A DNA stretch of 64,000 nucleotides from Earliella scabrosa (Eukaryota; Basidiomycota; Agaricomycetes; Polyporales; Polyporaceae): positions 2,790,001 through 2,854,000 of the forward strand of contig JABYQQ010000001.1 of assembly GCA_022605405.1 (NCBI GenBank), in the 5' to 3' direction. The first letter of the stretch is position 1. The number at the start of each line of letters is the position of its first letter. A program made the position numbers and the translations under genes. Under the pieces are notes generated by a model. The model was not told the origin of the DNA, made no database searches, and saw nothing but the letters and a program-made list of their open reading frames with translations. This document shows, in pieces, positions 10,224 to 19,454 of this stretch.

Positions 10224-13200
10224 TCAGATCCTCGAACTCTGAAAACCCTTCGTCGGCTCGCGAAGACTTGCGGGAGCGTCGCCGCGCGCGTATGTGGGAA
10301 TGGTCAACCGCTTGCCCGAGTTAGGACAGGTGACCTCTATCTCCTGACGGCCCGACCGGTCGTTCCGTACTGTACACGACATGAGGACGTCGAACGGTCG
10401 ACCCAGTAGCACGTCGTAGGACGCACGTTTGACGACGTGCATCTGAAGGTATACGATGATGCCTCCCTTCAGTTCGACGGGGACGTCGCGCGCGAGCCCC
10501 AGCGTCTGGTCGGTCTCACCGTTCGCTGACTGCATGGGCATGGTCGTGCTTGGGTCGTACTGGATGCCGAGGTCGTAGCACTTCGACGCGCTGATGGCCA
10601 CTACCTGTGAGCCCGGGTCGAGGATACATTCGACAGGCCCCGCGTCGTTGACCCAGCCCCATATGGCGCGAAGCTTGTGGTTATCGGCTGCGACGACGAG
10701 CGTCTCGTCGAAGTCATCGTCGTCGACGGTTGAAATGGTCGTCGTGGTCGGTTTGACGCGATACATCCCACGGGGAAGGTCTGTCTGGTGCGCAAAGACG
10801 CTGGGAGCGGGGACGTGTTTGCCGACGGGCGGGGTGGTCTCGGTCGCAATTTCGAGCGTCGTGACTTCGGACGACACGGTAGATGCGGCCAACGGAGGGT
10901 CGCCCTCGTCGGGCACTTCCTCGACGTACGCCATAAGGACGGGTGAACGTGCGCGCGGTGCCTCGGGAGCCTTGACGGCCGGAACGACGACTTCCGCAGC
11001 GATGGACGGTCGCGTAGCTTCGTCTAACTTGGTCATAACGCGACGGCTGCTCGTCGCTTCGTTGAGACGCTTCCTGATCCCTGGGGCGATGCTGAGCAGT
11101 TCGATGGCCGACATCGTGACCGTCTGCTGGTCGAAGAAGTTGCGTTGGAAGACCCGCTCCTCTGCGCCGCGGTCGAGCCCGACGGGGACCACTCGATAGG
11201 CTGGCTGGGGCTGAGCCCGTTCGGTCGTGGTGGCCTTCGACGGTTGACCGGCCGGCTGTAGGTGGGGGTACGCGAAGTTGCGAACCTTAGGCTCGCTAGC
11301 GGTGGTCTTTGGGTGACCCGCGGTGGTAGCGTCGCGAGCGGTCGCGTACGGGTGGACGGGGACCGTCTGGTCGTCGTCTGCCTGCACTGGAGAGCTCGGT
11401 TGCTCGGTCGTGGTCGACCACGGGTACGATCCTGCTGGCTTCGCTGCCTCCGCGACCGACGTAGGTGGTGGTGCAATGGGTTCTTCGGGGAGCTCGATCA
11501 TCGGGGCGTCGTTCTCGACCACTCCGCCTCCAACGTTTGCGCGTGGGACGGGCGAGGGGGCTACCTCCGGACCCTTCTCGGTCGACTCGGTCGCCGTCGG
11601 CTGGACCGGCTTGCGGGCTCGCGGGCGCGTCTGGATGACGACCCCATCAAAGACTTCACGGGTGTTTCGTCGCTCCTTGCGCTCCTGAATCAGAGCCAGC
11701 TGCTGGAGAAGGGCCTCCTCGTGCTCCTCCTCGGTACGCTCGTCGAGCCCTCCGATCATGTTGGTCTCGGCAACGGTCAAGAGCATATGGCCAAGGCCGC
11801 CCTGCGCGCGTTGACCGGGGTTCGCTTCGTGCCACCGACGGGCCTGCTCGCGGATCGGACCGCCCTTGCCGTCGTTGGGGACTTCACCTCCGCCAGGCAG
11901 GACGATGCGGTTCGAGGCGTGGTGGCGACGGACGAGCCCATCGCGGATGCCGTCGTCGAGAGCACGGCAGAAGCGCGTGTGGCAGCCCGGGATCCCACAG
12001 TAGAAACACTCTGGTCGAGCCTGACGCTGGTAGTCCCCGTTGCCCTGCTGCTGGCCGAAGACCTGGTTGTTTGCCGGGTTAACGGGAGGGTTGCGACCAC
12101 CAAATCCGAACGGAGCCCGTCGCTGGTACCCGCCATCGGTCGGTCGAGCGTTGGCTGACTGCGTCGCAGCGATGGCCTGACTGACCGCTGACGAGATGAC
12201 GTTCTGGAACACCTCCGCCTTGATGACGACCATGTCGTCGGCCGCTTGCGCGGGTTGGATCGGAGGAGGGATCGACGGCGACGGAGTTGCAGCTGAATGA
12301 CTGAGGGACATGTGCGGTGGAAGGTCACGACCAGCGGTCAAAGCCGGTGGACCGACGGTGACTCCGAAGGGGTTGTCCATGTTCAGGCTGTGCATGATGG
12401 CCTCGTGGACCTGCTCGATGGTGTAGGAGTCGTTCGAGTTTTTGTTGACCTTCCACTCGAGGTGCGCCATGATCCGGGGGTGGAACGACGGGTCGACAAC
12501 GCCGACGAGGTACTTGGTCACCTCACGCTCCGTCACGTCGGGGGTAGCCTTGGTCAACAGGTAACGAGCGACCGGGAAGATGCGACGGTAGAAGTCGAGG
12601 TATTCGGCGGTGGTCGACGCATGACGACCAAAGGCGTCGACGACGATGGCGTTGAACTCGGCGACGGTCCACCGTTGGTTGCTGTCTAGGCCGGGGTAGA
12701 ACTCGAGCACCGCCTTCTTGAAGTCGTCGAACGTGACCGCCGCGTCGTTGAACTGCGGAAGGGACGACCAGTTGCGTTCGACGTCGGAGGGGGTATACAT
12801 GACGGCGGCTTGCTTCCGTTCTTGGTCGACCGTGACGTTCTTTTGGACGAGGAGCCGCTCGAGCTCGCGGAAGTAACGACTCACGCTGGTCCTGGAAGCG
12901 GCCGGGTCCCACTGCGGGGTGCCATGCTCTCTACTCAACGGCAGCGACGAGAACTCGGCCGACAGTGCAGCGGCTGGTTGCGACATGACGGTCGGTGCGG
13001 GAAGCGAGACGGTGGTTAACGGGGTCGGGGCGGTGGTAGACGGATTTTGGATCGTCGAAACTGCGACGGGAGGTTCGTAGGAAGGAGGCGGAGTTGTCGG
13101 TCGACGACGAGTCCGTCTGGAGGTTAGGTCGGTCGGTGGAAGAGGGACGAGTCCCCGTTCTGCGTAGGAACGACGGGTGAGGCGCAACGGTGGTATGAGA

Positions 13201-13571
13201 GGTTCGTCGATCGGAGTACGGTTAGCACGGCTGCTCGATGGGTCGTTCGACGGATTTTTCGAAGGAGAGGGGGATGGGGGATTCTCGTCGTGCGACGGAG
13301 GGTCGTCGTTTCTTTGAACGACCAAAGGGTCCGATAACCCCGACCCCAAGACACTTGGCGTTGACTCGACGCTGGTCAGGGGAGAGTCGGAAAAGATTGC
13401 AGGATGATTAGAAGAGACCATCAGAGCCTCACGACGACTGCGGAGCTGATCAATTTCTCCTTCCAGGTCTAGTGCCGCGCGTTTCAGGGTGTCGATCAAC
13501 CGGTCGTATGCCGGTCCGGAGGAAGGAGTACCTGACTGGGTAGAGGGCAACGGTGGGTCGCTCGACGCCAT
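10224..13571 (-). CDS. gag: Gag with C-terminal retropepsin, family B, tandem unit 2
   Basis: A 1115-residue Gag starting at the first ATG after the primer-binding site (MASSDPPLPS). The N-terminal ~330 residues are Ser/Pro-rich and absent from family A. The capsid-like region starts near the WDPAASRTSVSRYF segment, aligning with family A YDPSSRDAVAEYF. A zinc knuckle CFYC-GIPG-CHTRFC lies near residue 522 and the protease motif LDPGSQ near residue 985. The open frame also continues upstream through the primer-binding site into the LTR for another 151 codons, probably by chance. This frame is intact and identical in both tandem units, whereas the family B copy at 55005-58351 is frameshifted. 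Confidence 0.92.
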   Translation of the reverse strand: MASSDPPLPSTQSGTPSSGPAYDRLIDTLKRAALDLEGEIDQLRSRREALMVSSNHPAIFSDSPLTSVESTPSVLGSGLSDPLVVQRNDDPPSHDENPPSPSPSKNPSNDPSSSRANRTPIDEPLIPPLRLTRRSYAERGLVPLPPTDLTSRRTRRRPTTPPPSYEPPVAVSTIQNPSTTAPTPLTTVSLPAPTVMSQPAAALSAEFSSLPLSREHGTPQWDPAASRTSVSRYFRELERLLVQKNVTVDQERKQAAVMYTPSDVERNWSSLPQFNDAAVTFDDFKKAVLEFYPGLDSNQRWTVAEFNAIVVDAFGRHASTTAEYLDFYRRIFPVARYLLTKATPDVTEREVTKYLVGVVDPSFHPRIMAHLEWKVNKNSNDSYTIEQVHEAIMHSLNMDNPFGVTVGPPALTAGRDLPPHMSLSHSAATPSPSIPPPIQPAQAADDMVVIKAEVFQNVISSAVSQAIAATQSANARPTDGGYQRRAPFGFGGRNPPVNPANNQVFGQQQGNGDYQRQARPECFYCGIPGCHTRFCRALDDGIRDGLVRRHHASNRIVLPGGGEVPNDGKGGPIREQARRWHEANPGQRAQGGLGHMLLTVAETNMIGGLDERTEEEHEEALLQQLALIQERKERRNTREVFDGVVIQTRPRARKPVQPTATESTEKGPEVAPSPVPRANVGGGVVENDAPMIELPEEPIAPPPTSVAEAAKPAGSYPWSTTTEQPSSPVQADDDQTVPVHPYATARDATTAGHPKTTASEPKVRNFAYPHLQPAGQPSKATTTERAQPQPAYRVVPVGLDRGAEERVFQRNFFDQQTVTMSAIELLSIAPGIRKRLNEATSSRRVMTKLDEATRPSIAAEVVVPAVKAPEAPRARSPVLMAYVEEVPDEGDPPLAASTVSSEVTTLEIATETTPPVGKHVPAPSVFAHQTDLPRGMYRVKPTTTTISTVDDDDFDETLVVAADNHKLRAIWGWVNDAGPVECILDPGSQVVAISASKCYDLGIQYDPSTTMPMQSANGETDQTLGLARDVPVELKGGIIVYLQMHVVKRASYDVLLGRPFDVLMSCTVRNDRSGRQEIEVTCPNSGKRLTIPTYARGDAPASLREPTKGFQSSRI
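10242..10248 (-). promoter_or_regulatory. -1 frameshift heptamer GGGTTTT, tandem unit 2
   Basis: Gag codons AAG-GGT-TTT on the minus strand form G-GGT-TTT in slippery phase, 15 nt before the gag stop. The -1 frame continues SEFEDL, matching SDFDDL at the same place in family A. Confidence 0.8.
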
Positions 13572-13620
13572 CGACGACGACGACGACGGCTCGCAGTCTT
13601 CTGGAGGTGGTCGACTGAAA

Positions 13621-13640
13621 TCCCCTCGCGGTGGGCTCCA
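13621..13640 (-). promoter_or_regulatory. Primer-binding site, tandem unit 2
   Basis: TGGAGCCCACCGCGAGGGGA lies three bases after the LTR end on the minus strand. It has the same sequence as in family A. Confidence 0.75.
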
Positions 13641-13643
13641 AAA

Positions 13644-14484
13644 TGATACGTCTACTGCGAGGCCAAGTGTGAAAAACACCTGAACAACCAGAAGAACAAG
13701 AAACAAGAAGGAGGAGTCCAGTCGATTCCCAGAGAGACTGACGAGCCCATCGACGAGAGCTACGAGCTCTAACGATGACAACGACCGACGGTCTGTGGTC
13801 GAACGGGACGAGATAGAACGTGCTGCGAAGTACGATGGACGTACGATGGACCGAACGACGGTACGGACGAGTTTGATCGACGGTCGAGAGACGAGGGACG
13901 GTCGTGCGAGGACTGAGGAACGGACGACGACGAACGGACGGAGTGCGATGACGGACGAGAGGAGTACGACGAGGAGAACCGAGAGACCGACGACTAAAGG
14001 CTCGACCGCAACGACGGTCATCACGCGATGAGATCCGAACTCTGAGGGGGAAAGAATGCTTGTGAGGGAAGGGGGGATACCCTGCTCTGGTGACCACTAC
14101 CAGCTGGCCACTACTAAGTACATGGAGAATCCTCGGACGACCAATGTGATCGGATCAACCAACCGACTGTCCGACCGGTACCGGCAACTCGTCAACTCCA
14201 CAGCCGGTCCAGAGACGCTCTGACCGTATCACGAGCTACCAACCACTGACCAGTGACCATGTCTCATCAAAAGACAACCTCCGGTGGACTGCGTGCTAGT
14301 TGATTGACTGCTTGCGTTGATGAGACCACACAAAGGACGAAGGACGAAGGACGAAGGACGAAGGACGAAGGACGAAGGACGAAGGACGAAGGACGAAGGA
14401 CGAAGGACGAAGGACGAAGGACGAAGGACGAAGTGAGGTCTTCTTGGCCTGCTTCCATGTGTGCCCATGCAATGGTGCACTACA
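13644..14484 (-). repeat. LTR 2 (central LTR of the tandem, 841 bp)
   Basis: It has the same ends as LTR 1. It differs mainly in having 14 GGACGAA heptamers (14335-14432). It serves as the 3' LTR of the unit to its right and the 5' LTR of the unit to its left. Confidence 0.95.
14335..14432. repeat. Heptamer tandem array (GGACGAA)14 in LTR 2
   Basis: Fourteen exact copies, 98 bp, at the same place as the arrays of LTR 1 and LTR 3. Confidence 0.97.
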
Positions 14485-14521
14485 CCTCCTCCCCACTGAA
14501 ATCTGGACTGTCCTCAGTCCA
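14485..14521 (-). promoter_or_regulatory. 3' polypurine tract and upstream hairpin, tandem unit 1
   Basis: Same arrangement as at 9466-9502: polypurine tract next to the LTR, preceded on the minus strand by a 7-bp stem with an AGGA loop. Confidence 0.72.
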
Positions 14522-15242
14522 TGTAACAACGAGGGGTGGTCGCGCGGTTCTAGTCCAAGTCCTGGTAGACCGACGTGCTTGTTCAACCGCTCGGCGTGGA
14601 TCTTGTGGAGCTGGTCTCGTCGGTCTTGAGTGTACTGGCCGGTCGGGGTGTATGGCGCGGGGTTGGGGTCGAGCACAGGCATGCCCTCCAGGGGGTCGCC
14701 GATGCGGTTGCGTACGATGCGGAAGTGTGTGGGTAGCCCGTGGACCTCCGGTCGGACCTTCTTAGCGACGGGCTTGTACTTCTTCTTGGTCTTAAGAAAC
14801 ACTTGCACAGGCTCGACGGTCGACGGGGCCGTCGAAACGGGAGGCTGGTCGTCCGAAGTCGACAGGTAGAACACCGGGGTCCCTTCGCACACGCTGACCG
14901 CTCGACGGGACGTTCGACGGGGAAGGCTTTTCGACGGCTGGGAAGGCACGGCTAGCCGTCGGCTCTTGTCCTTTGTCGGTGTGTCGTTGGTCGCAGCCGG
15001 CCGTGGAGTGGCTTCGGTCGGAGGGATAGGGGGCGAAGGAATGGGAGGATGGTTGGAAGGAGCGGAGTGGAGAAGAGTCGACCGGATCTCGGATTGGATG
15101 CGGTCGTCGTCGGACGCGAATAAATAGGCTTCAGATATGGTTTTCTCGTCGAGGTTAGCTAGCTGGGTATAGCCGGTCGCATGAAGCTGTCCGGTCTGCT
15201 CGTCGTAGTCTAGAATTAACGCAAGATCTCCCTGACTATTCG

Positions 15243-18200
15243 TCAGATCCTCGAACTCTGAAAACCCTTCGTCGGCTCGCGAAGACTTGCGGGAGCGTCG
15301 CCGCGCGCGTATGTGGGAATGGTCAACCGCTTGCCCGAGTTAGGACAGGTGACCTCTATCTCCTGACGGCCCGACCGGTCGTTCCGTACTGTACACGACA
15401 TGAGGACGTCGAACGGTCGACCCAGTAGCACGTCGTAGGACGCACGTTTGACGACGTGCATCTGAAGGTATACGATGATGCCTCCCTTCAGTTCGACGGG
15501 GACGTCGCGCGCGAGCCCCAGCGTCTGGTCGGTCTCACCGTTCGCTGACTGCATGGGCATGGTCGTGCTTGGGTCGTACTGGATGCCGAGGTCGTAGCAC
15601 TTCGACGCGCTGATGGCCACTACCTGTGAGCCCGGGTCGAGGATACATTCGACAGGCCCCGCGTCGTTGACCCAGCCCCATATGGCGCGAAGCTTGTGGT
15701 TATCGGCTGCGACGACGAGCGTCTCGTCGAAGTCATCGTCGTCGACGGTTGAAATGGTCGTCGTGGTCGGTTTGACGCGATACATCCCACGGGGAAGGTC
15801 TGTCTGGTGCGCAAAGACGCTGGGAGCGGGGACGTGTTTGCCGACGGGCGGGGTGGTCTCGGTCGCAATTTCGAGCGTCGTGACTTCGGACGACACGGTA
15901 GATGCGGCCAACGGAGGGTCGCCCTCGTCGGGCACTTCCTCGACGTACGCCATAAGGACGGGTGAACGTGCGCGCGGTGCCTCGGGAGCCTTGACGGCCG
16001 GAACGACGACTTCCGCAGCGATGGACGGTCGCGTAGCTTCGTCTAACTTGGTCATAACGCGACGGCTGCTCGTCGCTTCGTTGAGACGCTTCCTGATCCC
16101 TGGGGCGATGCTGAGCAGTTCGATGGCCGACATCGTGACCGTCTGCTGGTCGAAGAAGTTGCGTTGGAAGACCCGCTCCTCTGCGCCGCGGTCGAGCCCG
16201 ACGGGGACCACTCGATAGGCTGGCTGGGGCTGAGCCCGTTCGGTCGTGGTGGCCTTCGACGGTTGACCGGCCGGCTGTAGGTGGGGGTACGCGAAGTTGC
16301 GAACCTTAGGCTCGCTAGCGGTGGTCTTTGGGTGACCCGCGGTGGTAGCGTCGCGAGCGGTCGCGTACGGGTGGACGGGGACCGTCTGGTCGTCGTCTGC
16401 CTGCACTGGAGAGCTCGGTTGCTCGGTCGTGGTCGACCACGGGTACGATCCTGCTGGCTTCGCTGCCTCCGCGACCGACGTAGGTGGTGGTGCAATGGGT
16501 TCTTCGGGGAGCTCGATCATCGGGGCGTCGTTCTCGACCACTCCGCCTCCAACGTTTGCGCGTGGGACGGGCGAGGGGGCTACCTCCGGACCCTTCTCGG
16601 TCGACTCGGTCGCCGTCGGCTGGACCGGCTTGCGGGCTCGCGGGCGCGTCTGGATGACGACCCCATCAAAGACTTCACGGGTGTTTCGTCGCTCCTTGCG
16701 CTCCTGAATCAGAGCCAGCTGCTGGAGAAGGGCCTCCTCGTGCTCCTCCTCGGTACGCTCGTCGAGCCCTCCGATCATGTTGGTCTCGGCAACGGTCAAG
16801 AGCATATGGCCAAGGCCGCCCTGCGCGCGTTGACCGGGGTTCGCTTCGTGCCACCGACGGGCCTGCTCGCGGATCGGACCGCCCTTGCCGTCGTTGGGGA
16901 CTTCACCTCCGCCAGGCAGGACGATGCGGTTCGAGGCGTGGTGGCGACGGACGAGCCCATCGCGGATGCCGTCGTCGAGAGCACGGCAGAAGCGCGTGTG
17001 GCAGCCCGGGATCCCACAGTAGAAACACTCTGGTCGAGCCTGACGCTGGTAGTCCCCGTTGCCCTGCTGCTGGCCGAAGACCTGGTTGTTTGCCGGGTTA
17101 ACGGGAGGGTTGCGACCACCAAATCCGAACGGAGCCCGTCGCTGGTACCCGCCATCGGTCGGTCGAGCGTTGGCTGACTGCGTCGCAGCGATGGCCTGAC
17201 TGACCGCTGACGAGATGACGTTCTGGAACACCTCCGCCTTGATGACGACCATGTCGTCGGCCGCTTGCGCGGGTTGGATCGGAGGAGGGATCGACGGCGA
17301 CGGAGTTGCAGCTGAATGACTGAGGGACATGTGCGGTGGAAGGTCACGACCAGCGGTCAAAGCCGGTGGACCGACGGTGACTCCGAAGGGGTTGTCCATG
17401 TTCAGGCTGTGCATGATGGCCTCGTGGACCTGCTCGATGGTGTAGGAGTCGTTCGAGTTTTTGTTGACCTTCCACTCGAGGTGCGCCATGATCCGGGGGT
17501 GGAACGACGGGTCGACAACGCCGACGAGGTACTTGGTCACCTCACGCTCCGTCACGTCGGGGGTAGCCTTGGTCAACAGGTAACGAGCGACCGGGAAGAT
17601 GCGACGGTAGAAGTCGAGGTATTCGGCGGTGGTCGACGCATGACGACCAAAGGCGTCGACGACGATGGCGTTGAACTCGGCGACGGTCCACCGTTGGTTG
17701 CTGTCTAGGCCGGGGTAGAACTCGAGCACCGCCTTCTTGAAGTCGTCGAACGTGACCGCCGCGTCGTTGAACTGCGGAAGGGACGACCAGTTGCGTTCGA
17801 CGTCGGAGGGGGTATACATGACGGCGGCTTGCTTCCGTTCTTGGTCGACCGTGACGTTCTTTTGGACGAGGAGCCGCTCGAGCTCGCGGAAGTAACGACT
17901 CACGCTGGTCCTGGAAGCGGCCGGGTCCCACTGCGGGGTGCCATGCTCTCTACTCAACGGCAGCGACGAGAACTCGGCCGACAGTGCAGCGGCTGGTTGC
18001 GACATGACGGTCGGTGCGGGAAGCGAGACGGTGGTTAACGGGGTCGGGGCGGTGGTAGACGGATTTTGGATCGTCGAAACTGCGACGGGAGGTTCGTAGG
18101 AAGGAGGCGGAGTTGTCGGTCGACGACGAGTCCGTCTGGAGGTTAGGTCGGTCGGTGGAAGAGGGACGAGTCCCCGTTCTGCGTAGGAACGACGGGTGAG

Positions 18201-18590
18201 GCGCAACGGTGGTATGAGAGGTTCGTCGATCGGAGTACGGTTAGCACGGCTGCTCGATGGGTCGTTCGACGGATTTTTCGAAGGAGAGGGGGATGGGGGA
18301 TTCTCGTCGTGCGACGGAGGGTCGTCGTTTCTTTGAACGACCAAAGGGTCCGATAACCCCGACCCCAAGACACTTGGCGTTGACTCGACGCTGGTCAGGG
18401 GAGAGTCGGAAAAGATTGCAGGATGATTAGAAGAGACCATCAGAGCCTCACGACGACTGCGGAGCTGATCAATTTCTCCTTCCAGGTCTAGTGCCGCGCG
18501 TTTCAGGGTGTCGATCAACCGGTCGTATGCCGGTCCGGAGGAAGGAGTACCTGACTGGGTAGAGGGCAACGGTGGGTCGCTCGACGCCAT
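15243..18590 (-). CDS. gag: Gag with C-terminal retropepsin, family B, tandem unit 1
   Basis: A 1115-residue Gag identical in translation to the one at 10224-13571, offset by exactly 5019 bp. It has a Ser/Pro-rich N-terminus, capsid-like region, CX2CX4CHX3C knuckle and DPG-type retropepsin. The exact duplication argues for a very recent tandem event, or for gene conversion between units. Confidence 0.92.
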   Translation of the reverse strand: MASSDPPLPSTQSGTPSSGPAYDRLIDTLKRAALDLEGEIDQLRSRREALMVSSNHPAIFSDSPLTSVESTPSVLGSGLSDPLVVQRNDDPPSHDENPPSPSPSKNPSNDPSSSRANRTPIDEPLIPPLRLTRRSYAERGLVPLPPTDLTSRRTRRRPTTPPPSYEPPVAVSTIQNPSTTAPTPLTTVSLPAPTVMSQPAAALSAEFSSLPLSREHGTPQWDPAASRTSVSRYFRELERLLVQKNVTVDQERKQAAVMYTPSDVERNWSSLPQFNDAAVTFDDFKKAVLEFYPGLDSNQRWTVAEFNAIVVDAFGRHASTTAEYLDFYRRIFPVARYLLTKATPDVTEREVTKYLVGVVDPSFHPRIMAHLEWKVNKNSNDSYTIEQVHEAIMHSLNMDNPFGVTVGPPALTAGRDLPPHMSLSHSAATPSPSIPPPIQPAQAADDMVVIKAEVFQNVISSAVSQAIAATQSANARPTDGGYQRRAPFGFGGRNPPVNPANNQVFGQQQGNGDYQRQARPECFYCGIPGCHTRFCRALDDGIRDGLVRRHHASNRIVLPGGGEVPNDGKGGPIREQARRWHEANPGQRAQGGLGHMLLTVAETNMIGGLDERTEEEHEEALLQQLALIQERKERRNTREVFDGVVIQTRPRARKPVQPTATESTEKGPEVAPSPVPRANVGGGVVENDAPMIELPEEPIAPPPTSVAEAAKPAGSYPWSTTTEQPSSPVQADDDQTVPVHPYATARDATTAGHPKTTASEPKVRNFAYPHLQPAGQPSKATTTERAQPQPAYRVVPVGLDRGAEERVFQRNFFDQQTVTMSAIELLSIAPGIRKRLNEATSSRRVMTKLDEATRPSIAAEVVVPAVKAPEAPRARSPVLMAYVEEVPDEGDPPLAASTVSSEVTTLEIATETTPPVGKHVPAPSVFAHQTDLPRGMYRVKPTTTTISTVDDDDFDETLVVAADNHKLRAIWGWVNDAGPVECILDPGSQVVAISASKCYDLGIQYDPSTTMPMQSANGETDQTLGLARDVPVELKGGIIVYLQMHVVKRASYDVLLGRPFDVLMSCTVRNDRSGRQEIEVTCPNSGKRLTIPTYARGDAPASLREPTKGFQSSRI
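15261..15267 (-). promoter_or_regulatory. -1 frameshift heptamer GGGTTTT, tandem unit 1
   Basis: Same heptamer and phase as at 10242-10248. Confidence 0.8.
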
Positions 18591-18639
18591 CGACGACGAC
18601 GACGACGGCTCGCAGTCTTCTGGAGGTGGTCGACTGAAA

Positions 18640-18659
18640 TCCCCTCGCGGTGGGCTCCA
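18640..18659 (-). promoter_or_regulatory. Primer-binding site, tandem unit 1
   Basis: TGGAGCCCACCGCGAGGGGA lies three bases after the end of LTR 3 on the minus strand. Confidence 0.75.
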
Positions 18660-18662
18660 AAA

Positions 18663-19454
18663 TGATACGTCTACTGCGAGGCCAAGTGTGAAAAACACCT
18701 GAACAACCAGAAGAACAAGAAACAAGAAGGAGGAGTCCAGTCGATTCCCAGAGAGACTGACGAGCCCATCGACGAGAGCTACGAGCTCTAACGATGACAA
18801 CGACCGACGGTCTGTGGTCGAACGGGACGAGATAGAACGTGCTGCGAAGTACGATGGACGTACGATGGACCGAACGACGGTACGGACGAGTTTGATCGAC
18901 GGTCGAGAGACGAGGGACGGTCGTGCGAGGACTGAGGAACGGACGACGACGAACGGACGGAGTGCGATGACGGACGAGAGGAGTACGACGAGGAGAACCG
19001 AGAGACCGACGACTAAAGGCTCGACCGCAACGACGGTCATCACGCGATGAGATCCGAACTCTGAGGGGGAAAGAATGCTTGTGAGGGAAGGGGGGATACC
19101 CTGCTCTGGTGACCACTACCAGCTGGCCACTACTAAGTACATGGAGAATCCTCGGACGACCAATGTGATCGGATCAACCAACCGACTGTCCGACCGGTAC
19201 CGGCAACTCGTCAACTCCACAGCCGGTCCAGAGACGCTCTGACCGTATCACGAGCTACCAACCACTGACCAGTGACCATGTCTCATCAAAAGACAACCTC
19301 CGGTGGACTGCGTGCTAGTTGATTGACTGCTTGCGTTGATGAGACCACACAAAGGACGAAGGACGAAGGACGAAGGACGAAGGACGAAGGACGAAGGACG
19401 AAGTGAGGTCTTCTTGGCCTGCTTCCATGTGTGCCCATGCAATGGTGCACTACA
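18663..19454 (-). repeat. LTR 3 (5' LTR of the tandem, 792 bp)
   Basis: It has the same sequence as LTR 2 apart from the heptamer array, which has only 7 copies (19354-19402). It is followed on the right by the target duplication GCGA. Confidence 0.95.
19354..19402. repeat. Heptamer tandem array (GGACGAA)7 in LTR 3
   Basis: Seven exact copies, 49 bp. Confidence 0.97.

Larger units (their letters stand above)
9256..10242 (-). pseudogene. pol: pol remnant after frameshift site, tandem unit 2
   Basis: The frame after the -1 site encodes the pol N-terminal linker, including FLKTKKKYKPVAKK, and stops matching pol after IHAERLNK, before the RT core. It is then fused to unrelated sequence, reads through the polypurine tract and runs into the heptamer repeats of the LTR. 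All catalytic domains are missing, so the only enzyme this unit could make is the Gag-encoded protease. The internal deletion is shared with the other unit of the tandem. Confidence 0.85.
14296..15261 (-). pseudogene. pol: pol remnant after frameshift site, tandem unit 1
   Basis: Same truncated pol N-terminus and deletion junction as at 9256-10242. The read-through tail is shorter because the LTR heptamer array is shorter. Confidence 0.85.
7330..19454 (-). mobile_element. Family B LTR element, tandem LTR-gag-LTR-gag-LTR derivative
   Basis: Three LTRs (7330-9465, 13644-14484, 18663-19454) alternate with two identical internal regions. The repeat period is 5019 bp. Each internal region has a primer-binding site, an intact gag-protease frame, the frameshift heptamer and only the first ~330 residues of pol, joined to the 3' polypurine tract. 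RT, RNase H, integrase and the antisense gene block are deleted. The whole array is flanked by one 4-bp duplication, GCGA (7326-7329 and 19455-19458). It therefore looks like a single insertion that became tandem by LTR-LTR recombination, or that inserted as a tandem. Confidence 0.93.

Noticed and set aside
13572..14024. Gag starting 151 codons upstream inside the LTR
   Set aside because: The open frame crosses the primer-binding site and LTR end, and the first ATG after the primer-binding site matches normal gag placement. Open reading there is probably due to low stop-codon frequency.
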